Positions 37,966 through 46,235 of a DNA stretch of 64,000 nucleotides are shown here, one piece after another; within the stretch, counting starts at the first letter, position 1; each line of letters opens with the position of its first letter. The DNA lies in contig CAKKNE010000004.1 in the NCBI GenBank assembly GCA_918797485.1, positions 2,542,001 to 2,606,000 on the forward strand. Direction: 5' to 3'. This DNA is from Pelagomonas calceolata. Its lineage: Eukaryota; Sar; Pelagophyceae; Pelagomonadales; Pelagomonadaceae. The notes under the pieces were generated by a model. The model did not search any database. It had not been told where the DNA came from and saw only the letters and a program-made list of their open reading frames with translations. The translations under genes and the position numbers were made by a program.

Positions 37966-40900
37966 TCAGATCTCAAGGAAGCTCCCGAGGGCCCCGATGT
38001 CTGACAGGTCCGACGACTCCGAGGCGGCGGACGAGTCGTCGTCCGATTCTGAGGCGACGAACGATCTCGGCGTCCCCGGCCCGCTCCGCGACCCGCTCCG
38101 CGGCGAAAGCACGCGTGGTGACGGCACGCTGTTGGACCGCGGCGTCGCCGGCCCGCTCCGCGGCGACGCCGCGGGCCGGCGCCGGCGCCAGACGCGCGTC
38201 GCCACGGGCGCCACGTAGACGACGGAACAGGGCGGGAGCAGCACCGCGCCGCGCGCGCCGGGCAGCCGCACCTGACATAATAAAGTGCCGTCCGCCCGCT
38301 TGACGACGCGGTCCAGCAAGTCCACGGGACCGAACGGCGAGCCGACGGGGCACGGCGCCCTACAAATATCGGCCTTCTCGCAGATGACGCGCGCGCGCCA
38401 GAACGTCCGGCAGACGACGCGCCGCGGTTGCGCCGGGTCCGCCGCGGGCCGCCGCGCTTCCACGACGGCCGGGCCCCACTTCGTCGAGACGACGGCGCCG
38501 ATTCTCAGCCGCGGCGCGTCGTCCTCGTCGGACGTCTCCAGGTCCAGCGGCGCCCGCGCGAGCGACGCGTCCACCAAACGGCTCAGCTGCCCCATAACTT
38601 CCAACGCCTCGGCCGCGTCCTCGTGCGGCGCGCAGCCGACGTGCACGCGCAGCGCGTCGCCGTGCGCGCGGGCGCACGCGATCGCCGCCTCGGCGGCGGC
38701 GAGGGCGCCCTCCAAGGCGTCTAGCTCGGCGTCCAACCGTTCGCCCGCTTGCCGGCGCCTTGATGGAGTCAGGTGAGGCGGCAGGGGGCCCTGGTCAATT
38801 GTCTTCTTCTTGAGCACGGGCTTGGAGGTCAGCGCCGCGAGCAGCCCGGCCCGCGCGCCGTCTACTGAAGGGGGCTTCTTTGTGAAGAGTTGTCGTTCCA
38901 CGGGCGGCGGCTCCGGCTGCTTCTTCGCGAGGGCCTCGAGATAACCAAGCGCACTTGGGAACGCAACGGCCGCCGACGCCAGCGCGAGCACGCGCTCGAC
39001 GAGCCCAAAGAACGGGTTCCGCGGGTCGCTCGGCTCCATGAGCCGCGGGTCCTCGGACGGCGGCGCGTAGCACGACGCGCCGTTGGTGCTCGGTCGCGTT
39101 ACAGGAGCGCGCCGGTTTCGATCCTGTAGCGCGTGCGACGCCCACTGCTGCGCCGCGCGTAACACACCAAAAGGCGCGGTGCCCTCTTTGGAAGATAAAA
39201 TAGCGGACGCGATGCGCTGCGGCGGCCGCCAGGAGCCGTGCTTTTTGGTCTTGGGCCGTTTGACGTCGGTCGGCGCCGGCGCCGGCGCAAAGTCCAGCCG
39301 GTCCGCCCGGATCTTGCGAGCGCGCTCGACCTGGGCCTTGCGCTTCGCGGCCCAGTCCTGGGGCGTTTCTTTCGGCGGCGGCGACTTCGTGCGCATGCGC
39401 TCGCAGTAGGCGTCCGCGTCGCGCGCGGCCGCGCAGAGGACGCCCAGGGCCACGAGGGCCGCCTTCTCCGCCCGCGCTTGTTTTAGGGACGTGCGGACCT
39501 TCGATGCGAGCGTCTCCTCGCGCGCCATGGCCGCGCGCTCTTTCATACCAGCGGCGTCCAACGCCCTCCGCGCGTCGGCCGCCGCCTTCGCCGCGCGCTC
39601 CCGATCACCATCTAATCTACGTTTCTCGGCCGCCCGCGCTGCTGAGATCGCCTTTTCCGCTTCGGCGCGCTCGCCCTCGAACTGAGAGGCGCGGTCAGCT
39701 CTGGCCACCGCCCTAGCTGCTGCAACCCTCCTCCTCAGCGTGGACACGACGGCGGCGAGCTCGTTGGGCTCGCCGCGGTGCGCGCACTGCTTGAGGCCGC
39801 CGTGGACGACGCGTCTTGAAACGACGGTCTCGGCGCAGGCCGGGTCCTCCCCGAAACACGCCGGGAGCCACCGCGCCGCCCTCACCAAATCGCGCCGCTG
39901 CCTCCGGTGGCGCCGCTTCTGGGATGGCGACGCGAGGCCACCATCATCTTCATCTTCATCAGAAGACGATGACGACGCCTCCGGCTCCGACTCGCCGCCG
40001 TCATCTGACAAAGTGACCTTCTTCGACGCTTCCAGGCGCCGCCGCCTTCGAGACCGCGCCGCCACCAAGACGTCGCCCCGCGCGAAGGGCCCGGCGAAGC
40101 ACAGCGCCGTCCGCCGCTCGCCCCGTCTTGATAAAACGTCCACGACAAAATCCAGCAGCGTCCGCCGGTGGCGCTCCTCGCCGTCGGCGCGCGTGCGCGC
40201 GAGGGCGAGCAGCGACCCGAGCTCGATGCCCGAACTTTCATTCAAACGCGTCGCGTTCGCGGCGCCCAACAAAGTGGCGAGGAAGCGCGCCAGACTTTGA
40301 GAACTGCGGACGGCGCGGCAGGCCTTGCAGCGCAGGGCGGCGTCCACTAACACGACGGCGAGGCGCGGGAGCGCCGTCTCCAATAATAACAGAGCGTCGG
40401 CGCGCTGTCTACATAAGGGAATGGCGCCCAGCTCCGCCAGCGCCGCCTCGGCTTGCGTACTGCCTTCATATACTCCGGAAGGGCGGAAGACGAGCTTTTC
40501 TCTTTCATGATCCGTCGGCGCGATCGCTATGATCAACTCGAGCTGGTCCACACTCAAACCGCCGCCCATGAGCGCCTCGCAACATGACCTAGCTGACGGG
40601 AAGCGCCCTTCCCCGGAGCCGACGAGCTTGCCGAGCATGATCCCCACGTTCATGGCGCGCCGCGCGTCCAGCGTCGTCGTCTTCGGAGGGGCGACCTTCT
40701 TCTCGACAACAGCCGTCGTCATGACGCTGCGGCGGCTTTGCACGATGGGCGCGCGCTCGCCGAAGGCCGACTTGAGGCGCGCGAAGTCCCTCGAGCTCTT
40801 GTCGAAGGGCGACGCGAGGTGCTCCGCGGCGTACAGCGACCGCTCCGCACTTTGGGGGTCCAGCGCGTTCCAGTGGAGCCGCCGGAAGCCAGTTCTCGGT

Positions 40901-41820
40901 GGCGGTGCGCTTCTAGCCTTCTCCTTTTGTTGGGGCGTCGCCTTCGTCGTGGCCTTGACAGGGACCGGGGTATTCACTTGACCGGCCATGACGGCGCATT
41001 TATCGGCAACAACACCGTCATCTTTCATCTTCTGGGCTACGGCCGTGCGCGGCACGCCAACACTCAACATCTTGAAGTAGCGCGCTAAGGATTCGTCGGC
41101 GAACAACGCCGATAGTGCTGGGTCATTTCTACAGGCGGCGGGGACCGGCTTCGATGGAGGTGGTGGTGGTACGACGACCGGTGCAGGTGCGGCAACGATG
41201 GGTACGGGCGACCGCGTCCGCACGCTATCCGTGTCAGAGTATGCCGCCTTCGACGCCGACGGCTGGCCCGGCACGCGCTTGCAGAGCTCCGCCGTCACCA
41301 GCAAACCGCAGCGCGATGAAACGGGCCCGAAGTACCGCCGCCCCTCGACCTCGCCGTCGTGCGTCCCATAGGGCAGGTCCAATTCGATGCCGCACCAGAC
41401 CTGTCGACCGGACGAAAAGGCCGTCGGGCCCAGGAACTTTAGGACACCACAGTCCAGTCGTCTCGGTCGGCCCTTCCGATCAAACACGTCGACCCTACAA
41501 CCGAGGTAGAGCGGCTCGCGCACCTCCTCTTGTTCGTACACCACTGGTGACGGCCGCGGTTTTTCGGGTGTGCCGTTCCTCAAATAGTCGACGTAGGAGT
41601 GGCGCCGCTCCGGCACCGGCGACCGCCGTCTCACGGCTCCTGGTGGTAAACTGGAACCGAAGGCGTGCTTGCTCGGCCGGCGCTCGTTCCGTGTCGAAAA
41701 GGTCGCTCGTCTCGTCTTCGCCCGCAGCGCCGCGCGCGCCGCAGCTCTTAATGCCGCGTCGTCGGGCTCCTGCGACCGCGTGCCCGTGCGCAGGCGCGGC
41801 GGGCGCAGGGGGGTGTCCAT
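37966..41820 (-). CDS. CAP-Gly and FH2 (formin) fusion protein
   Basis: 1284 residues in one exon. Residues about 105-183 form a CAP-Gly domain (CGVLKFLG, VWCGIELDLPYGTHDGEVEG, RRYFGPV), with GTHDG replacing the usual GKNDG tubulin-tail motif. A proline-rich FH1-like stretch follows. Then comes the segment YFKMLSVGVPRTAVAQKM, also present in the other formin here. The FH2 domain begins near FRRLHWNALDP and carries the usual helical core. A long coiled coil follows (VARADRASQFEGERAEAEKA onward). The C-terminus is basic and Ser/Pro-rich. Inferred role: links dynamic microtubules to actin filament formation. I know no well-studied formin with this order. Confidence 0.8.
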   Translation of the reverse strand: MDTPLRPPRLRTGTRSQEPDDAALRAAARAALRAKTRRATFSTRNERRPSKHAFGSSLPPGAVRRRSPVPERRHSYVDYLRNGTPEKPRPSPVVYEQEEVREPLYLGCRVDVFDRKGRPRRLDCGVLKFLGPTAFSSGRQVWCGIELDLPYGTHDGEVEGRRYFGPVSSRCGLLVTAELCKRVPGQPSASKAAYSDTDSVRTRSPVPIVAAPAPVVVPPPPPSKPVPAACRNDPALSALFADESLARYFKMLSVGVPRTAVAQKMKDDGVVADKCAVMAGQVNTPVPVKATTKATPQQKEKARSAPPPRTGFRRLHWNALDPQSAERSLYAAEHLASPFDKSSRDFARLKSAFGERAPIVQSRRSVMTTAVVEKKVAPPKTTTLDARRAMNVGIMLGKLVGSGEGRFPSARSCCEALMGGGLSVDQLELIIAIAPTDHEREKLVFRPSGVYEGSTQAEAALAELGAIPLCRQRADALLLLETALPRLAVVLVDAALRCKACRAVRSSQSLARFLATLLGAANATRLNESSGIELGSLLALARTRADGEERHRRTLLDFVVDVLSRRGERRTALCFAGPFARGDVLVAARSRRRRRLEASKKVTLSDDGGESEPEASSSSSDEDEDDGGLASPSQKRRHRRQRRDLVRAARWLPACFGEDPACAETVVSRRVVHGGLKQCAHRGEPNELAAVVSTLRRRVAAARAVARADRASQFEGERAEAEKAISAARAAEKRRLDGDRERAAKAAADARRALDAAGMKERAAMAREETLASKVRTSLKQARAEKAALVALGVLCAAARDADAYCERMRTKSPPPKETPQDWAAKRKAQVERARKIRADRLDFAPAPAPTDVKRPKTKKHGSWRPPQRIASAILSSKEGTAPFGVLRAAQQWASHALQDRNRRAPVTRPSTNGASCYAPPSEDPRLMEPSDPRNPFFGLVERVLALASAAVAFPSALGYLEALAKKQPEPPPVERQLFTKKPPSVDGARAGLLAALTSKPVLKKKTIDQGPLPPHLTPSRRRQAGERLDAELDALEGALAAAEAAIACARAHGDALRVHVGCAPHEDAAEALEVMGQLSRLVDASLARAPLDLETSDEDDAPRLRIGAVVSTKWGPAVVEARRPAADPAQPRRVVCRTFWRARVICEKADICRAPCPVGSPFGPVDLLDRVVKRADGTLLCQVRLPGARGAVLLPPCSVVYVAPVATRVWRRRRPAASPRSGPATPRSNSVPSPRVLSPRSGSRSGPGTPRSFVASESDDDSSAASESSDLSDIGALGSFLEI

Positions 41821-41958
41821 TGTTATGCTGGCGCTAGCGGATGCCGCGGCCGCTGAGGCATGTGCGCCATCATCAGAGAGAGTGCAGGTATGATGCGTGC
41901 GTGCGAGGCGGCTGCCCCGATGCCGCTTTCGGCTGCTTTCACGCCTTTTTTTTTCGTC

Positions 41959-41982
41959 GCTAGTGTGTTACATGCCGCTAGC
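41959..41982 (+). promoter_or_regulatory. Palindromic GCTAG promoter motif, copy 7
   Basis: GCTAGTGTGTTACATG then CCGCTAGC, in the 272-base spacer between divergent starts of the CAP-Gly formin and the YggT gene. Confidence 0.6.
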
Positions 41983-42092
41983 CACCTCCGTCGCCGCGCT
42001 TGCGTGTGCTTGTCGAGGGGCACCGATTGCTGCATCCTCTTTTGTTTGAAAGCTGGAAACAGCTAGTGCACAGCCGAGGCCACGAAGAGAAG

Positions 42093-42599
42093 ATGCGCGT
42101 CTTCGCTCTTTCCTTATGCCTGCTGACTGGCACTGCACTCGCACCACCCCAGCGCCGGCTCGGGAAAGTGACGGCGCAGCGATCTGCCGCCGGTGAACCA
42201 GCACCGCAGCCGTACGCCCTCGACGACGCGCGGCCGCGGTCCGCCGCGGCGCTGGCCGCGCTCGCGACGGCCGCGGCGCCGCTCGCGTGCTACGCCGCCG
42301 CGCCGGCCTGGGTCGAGCCCGTGTCGAACGTTTTAGATCCGTGCTTCTTCATCATCCAGTTCATCATGCTGCTGCGCGTCATCATCAGCTGGTTCCCCGA
42401 GACGGACGTGAACGAAATGCCGTGGGTGCTCGTCTGCGCGCCGACCGAGGGGCTGCTCAAAATTACCAGAGATATCGTGCCGCCGTCGTTCGGCGTCGAC
42501 ATCAGTCCCGTCGTCTGGATCGCCGTCGCCTCGTTCCTGCGGGAGATCCTGCTCGGGCAGCAGGGCATCCTCGTGCTCATGGCGCAGGGGCGCATGTAG
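42093..42599 (+). CDS. YggT family membrane protein, probably plastid
   Basis: 168 residues from ATG 42093 (MRVFALSLCLLTGTALA); the frame opens earlier, but this gives a clean signal peptide. APPQRRLGK follows, resembling a bipartite ER-plus-plastid leader of secondary-plastid algae. The mature part has the YggT pattern: two hydrophobic spans (CFFIIQFIMLLRVIISWFP; VVWIAVASFL) and VCAPTEGLLKITRDIVPP. Family knowledge: plastid YLMG/YggT proteins affect nucleoid or thylakoid membrane organisation. One signal-anchored exon. Confidence 0.8.
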   Translation: MRVFALSLCLLTGTALAPPQRRLGKVTAQRSAAGEPAPQPYALDDARPRSAAALAALATAAAPLACYAAAPAWVEPVSNVLDPCFFIIQFIMLLRVIISWFPETDVNEMPWVLVCAPTEGLLKITRDIVPPSFGVDISPVVWIAVASFLREILLGQQGILVLMAQGRM

Positions 42600-42885
42600 C
42601 GCGGTGGCGCGCGGCGTCCTTGGTCTTCGTCGGAACGCGTCCCACTGCCACGGACCGCCTCTAGACAGAATGGAGCGCGGCGCCGCCACGGGGTTTAAAC
42701 TGCGGAGAGCACGGTCGCGCGCCCGCTCGTGCTGGCTCAAAAGGGGTTCGCTACGCTCTCGGACGCGCGCACACCCGCGCAGGTCTCTTCGCAGCCGGTA
42801 CGTCGTGTGAGTAATTTCTAGGATTGAATTAATATCATCCGGGCCCGAGTAGACCCGAGTCTATCCAGCCGCGACGGGGAGTGAA

Positions 42886-43770
42886 TTAGTCCGACTGCTC
42901 GTCGACCGTCACGGCCCGCGCGAATACACCCTTCGCTGCGGACGGCGCCGCGGACGGCGTGGAGGGCGTGACGACGGCTGGCGCCGCGTGGTCTGGCAGA
43001 CTCAGCTTCGTCATCATCTTCGCGACCCGCAACTTTGCTCGTACCCTTCGTTTGATGGTCGCCGCCTCGCTGCGGTCGAGTATTGTACGGCGGCGAACCA
43101 CCTCGTAGGACTGCTCGGCGATCTCCACGAGTCGTTCCAGATAGTAAACCGCGTCCATGGCTAGCAAGACCTCGCGCAACACGAAACGGATATGTCTTCG
43201 GTGACGCAGCGCCCACCGCGCAGTGCGTACGACCTTATCGCGCACGGCCCCATTTCTTATCAAATGCTTCCAGAGGAACTGGTAGAGGTGATCCAGACCT
43301 GTGAGGCGCTTGAGCGTCGGCGCGATGGTGCTCATGAACCGCTTAGCTAGAGCCGGAAAGATAAAGAGCGCGTCGATCACGAACCACCAGCTGTGCAGGT
43401 ACTCGTGAGCTAGCGATTCGCGCTTGCCGTTCCTCCGTCGATACGTGACCAAGTGTACAAGGATGTCGAGCGCGAGAAACCACCAAATCACGTCGGGGAG
43501 TTTGCCGCACGAGTTGTGGGGGCGATCGGGTCGAAACGTCCGCCGCCACGGCCGGAAGCGCACCGCGCCGCGTTTCGTCAGCGCTTCGCACCGGAATCCG
43601 TCGGCCTCGGCAATGAATTGGTGCGCGACGCATTCGCGCCGCGCGCGCAGGCGTCGTTTTTTTATGCGGTTATCCTTGACGTCGCATCCGCTCTGCGTGA
43701 GCATGAGGACAACGCCGAGCACTCTCCAGAGCTTGAGGCCAAAGCTATGGTTGTTGATCAAAGCCACCAT
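42886..43770 (-). CDS. Membrane protein with ion-channel S2-S3-like segment
   Basis: 294 residues. The middle reads DVIWWFLALDILVHLVTYRR, then HSWWFVIDALFIFPALAKRF, close to the S2-S3 pair of voltage-gated/CNG channels. No S4 with regular Arg spacing and no pore signature follows; a helical basic stretch does. It may be a truncated channel or a voltage-sensor-like membrane protein. The last 60 residues are Ala/Pro-rich. Low confidence in function. Confidence 0.45.
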   Translation of the reverse strand: MVALINNHSFGLKLWRVLGVVLMLTQSGCDVKDNRIKKRRLRARRECVAHQFIAEADGFRCEALTKRGAVRFRPWRRTFRPDRPHNSCGKLPDVIWWFLALDILVHLVTYRRRNGKRESLAHEYLHSWWFVIDALFIFPALAKRFMSTIAPTLKRLTGLDHLYQFLWKHLIRNGAVRDKVVRTARWALRHRRHIRFVLREVLLAMDAVYYLERLVEIAEQSYEVVRRRTILDRSEAATIKRRVRAKLRVAKMMTKLSLPDHAAPAVVTPSTPSAAPSAAKGVFARAVTVDEQSD

Positions 43771-43898
43771 GATTTTACCAGGTCTCGTGCCGAACCTGTG
43801 GCTTGCCGGGAGTCTGGCGACACCGAAACTATCACTCTCGTTCGCCCCGTTACGTCTTTTCGCTATTTTCGCACTGTGGTCTGCCCAAGATTGCTCGA

Positions 43899-43919
43899 CT
43901 AGCGTTGTAAGACACTAGC
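43899..43919 (-). promoter_or_regulatory. Palindromic GCTAG promoter motif, copy 8
   Basis: CTAGCGTTG then TAAGACACTAGC, in the 346-base spacer between divergent starts 43770 and 44117. Nothing else recognised in the spacer. Confidence 0.55.
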
Positions 43920-44116
43920 AAGCACAGCTCGACCTTTGCCGCGGCGCTTGCCCTCGCTGTGCGCTTCTCGCTTGGTGCGAGTGTCACGGGCGTTGTTAAT
44001 TTGCACCGCTGCGCTGCTCCGAGGCTGCTCCGCCATCGCTGCGACCTGCGCGCGGAGTTATCACAAGGGTAGGTCAGCACTCTCAGTAGCTATTTTGGCG
44101 TCGGCGCGCGCTAAAA

Positions 44117-45373
44117 ATGGCAGACAATACCTCCTCCACCGCCGCGAACAAAGAAACAACCGCGGACAATCTTCTCCAGCTCCCTTCGGACGTCTTGCGC
44201 AAGGTCGCCTCGTTCACCTTCGCGGCGCCATCTAAAAAATCATGCTCGATCGAGTACGACGGGCAAAAGAAACGCCGCGACGCGCTTGAGGGCTCGCGCC
44301 ACGCGTCCGCGCTCGTCGTGGCCATTCCGAAGGCGGAAGACAAGCTGCGGCGCGAGCTTAGAGCTGATCTCGACAAGGCCGAGCAGGCGCGCGGTTTCGG
44401 GCTGACCGTGGCCGAAGGCGAGGCGTGGCTGCGGGCCCACGGCTACGGGTCCGACGCGCTCGCGACGCCGCGCGCGGCGGGCGAGCGGCTCCTCCTCGCT
44501 CTCAGCGAGTTCACGGAAGACCGAACGGGCCAGGATTACTTTATGAAGAAGCTTAGTGTTATGATGGGCCAGGCCGACGCGTCGGAGATCGTCCTGCGCC
44601 ACGACTGTCTGACGGACGAAGTGCGCGCTTTACTGGCGTTCGGCGCTGTGCCCGACTACCAAAATGAGAGAGGAGAAACGCCGCTCCACCTGCTGGTCGA
44701 CACGAGGGCCGTGAAAGCAATGCACGACGACGACTCGGAAGGGGAGGACTCCCTACGCATCGCCGAGTACCTGCTGCTGGCCGGCGCCGACCCGAATCGC
44801 TTAGCCCAGCCGCACCACTTCGGGCGGGCCCCACTCTCAATATTGTTTTCGGCGTTGCGATATAACGCCGAGTCGGCCACCAACAGCGTGGGGACCTACG
44901 CGGGGCCGTTCAATAAGTTCAAGGCCGCGCTCGAGCATTTCATCCCGCTCGCTGGGCTCGCTCGCTGCCTTATGCTAAATGGGGGGGACGTTCACGCAGC
45001 GGACGTTGGATACACGTCGTCGGCCACGCACAATCCCGATTTCAGCGACATCCTTACATTGCAATTGCACATGTTGCGAGACGCGAGCGCCGTGCTGCTA
45101 GAGGGCGACCAGAACCGCGAGAACAACGGCCCCTTTTTCGATTATTGCGTGGACCGCACCGAAGTTCTCAGCAAGCTCTTGACTTCCTGTTCCATGCTCC
45201 AAGACCCGAAGTGCCGCTGCGACCTCGACGAGGTCCTCTCCTTCTACGACGTCGGCCCCAAGACGCCCGACGAGCACGAGAAGTTCCTCTTTGAGTTCAG
45301 TGATGCGTTCTCAAGAGTTGGTTGCCGCCGCCGCCAGGAGGACGGGGATGACTCTCAGGATTCCTCTTCGTAG
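44117..45373 (+). CDS. F-box-like, ankyrin-repeat protein
   Basis: 418 residues. LLQLPSDVLRKVASF near residues 19-33 is F-box-like, but this is only a partial match. Ankyrin-type units follow (GETPLHLLVDTRAVK; SLRIAEYLLLAGADPNRL). The C-terminal 100 residues are charged with Cys-rich CRCDLDEV, then an acidic Ser-rich end. If the F-box is real, it would recruit an SCF ubiquitin ligase. No membrane segment. Confidence 0.5.
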   Translation: MADNTSSTAANKETTADNLLQLPSDVLRKVASFTFAAPSKKSCSIEYDGQKKRRDALEGSRHASALVVAIPKAEDKLRRELRADLDKAEQARGFGLTVAEGEAWLRAHGYGSDALATPRAAGERLLLALSEFTEDRTGQDYFMKKLSVMMGQADASEIVLRHDCLTDEVRALLAFGAVPDYQNERGETPLHLLVDTRAVKAMHDDDSEGEDSLRIAEYLLLAGADPNRLAQPHHFGRAPLSILFSALRYNAESATNSVGTYAGPFNKFKAALEHFIPLAGLARCLMLNGGDVHAADVGYTSSATHNPDFSDILTLQLHMLRDASAVLLEGDQNRENNGPFFDYCVDRTEVLSKLLTSCSMLQDPKCRCDLDEVLSFYDVGPKTPDEHEKFLFEFSDAFSRVGCRRRQEDGDDSQDSSS

Positions 45374-45803
45374 GGGAACTCCTCGAGCTAAGTACGTGAT
45401 TGTCTATCTATATATACCATACCCTCGTTGCCTTATTGGCCGACGCCGCGACGCAGGGTCCGCGTGACCACTAGTTTATTTTTTATTTTTTTTGCCAGCT
45501 ACCGGTAAGGCAAAAGTACCTATAAGTTATACCTGGTACCTGTAGGTGCCGCGCTACGCACGAGGCGCCGCCGACGGCGCATATTAGTATCGGCCGCGAC
45601 CGAGAAGTGTGCCAAAATTTACCAGATTTACAAATAACTACGTCGCCGACGTGGAGTAAATCCCTCAGAGTCGAGAGTACTTAAGCGGTCAAAATCCCTC
45701 CGAGAGCAGAGCTCTGCCTTTGTGCTAAAAATATATAGCGCGCGCGACGCCGCCGGGCCTCAGCGTGCGCGTGCGTCACCGGCGCTTGCGCGGCTTATTG
45801 ATC
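45374..45803. other. AT-rich 430-base spacer
   Basis: Between two + genes. It contains TATATATACC near 45410, a T-rich run near 45480, and AAATATATAG near 45728 about 70 bases before the next start, a possible core promoter. The word AAATCCCTC repeats near 45658 and 45692. No gene supported. Confidence 0.35.
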
Positions 45804-46223
45804 ATGGACAGCTCCCGCCGCCGCCGCCGCCCCTTCAGCCTCGAGTTCCAGCAAGCGCCGCCGGGCCCCGGCCTCGTGCACAGGGAGTCGGTGGACACGC
45901 GACGGACCGACCCGATTGGTGCCGGAATTGACGGCTCGTCGAAAAAGTTTAGACGGTACACGTTCTTTACGGCGATTCCGTACTTGATTTCAGTGATTTT
46001 AGCACCGCTCATTCTGGCCTTAGACGCGGCCACCGCCGACGACGGTCGCACGGCTTTGCATCTCGCCGCCGGCGAGGGGAAACTCAAAGTCGCGGCGAAG
46101 CTCGTGGAGCTGGGCGCAGATGTGAAGAAGCCCGACCGCCAGGGCCGGAACGCGCTCGACATCGCGCGGGCCGCGGGATACTACGACCTCGAGGCGCGAC
46201 TACGGCTCCTATCCGAAACCTAA
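45804..46223 (+). CDS. Small ankyrin protein with one membrane segment
   Basis: 139 residues from ATG 45804. Arg-rich start, then a predicted transmembrane helix FFTAIPYLISVILAPLILAL, then one and a half ankyrin repeats (GRTALHLAAGEGKLKVAAKL; GRNALDIARAAGYYDL). It may be an intact small protein or the end of a larger gene. It converges on the EF-hand/RGS gene with 12 bases between stops. Confidence 0.6.
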   Translation: MDSSRRRRRPFSLEFQQAPPGPGLVHRESVDTRRTDPIGAGIDGSSKKFRRYTFFTAIPYLISVILAPLILALDAATADDGRTALHLAAGEGKLKVAAKLVELGADVKKPDRQGRNALDIARAAGYYDLEARLRLLSET

Positions 46224-46235
46224 AATTTATTGTAC

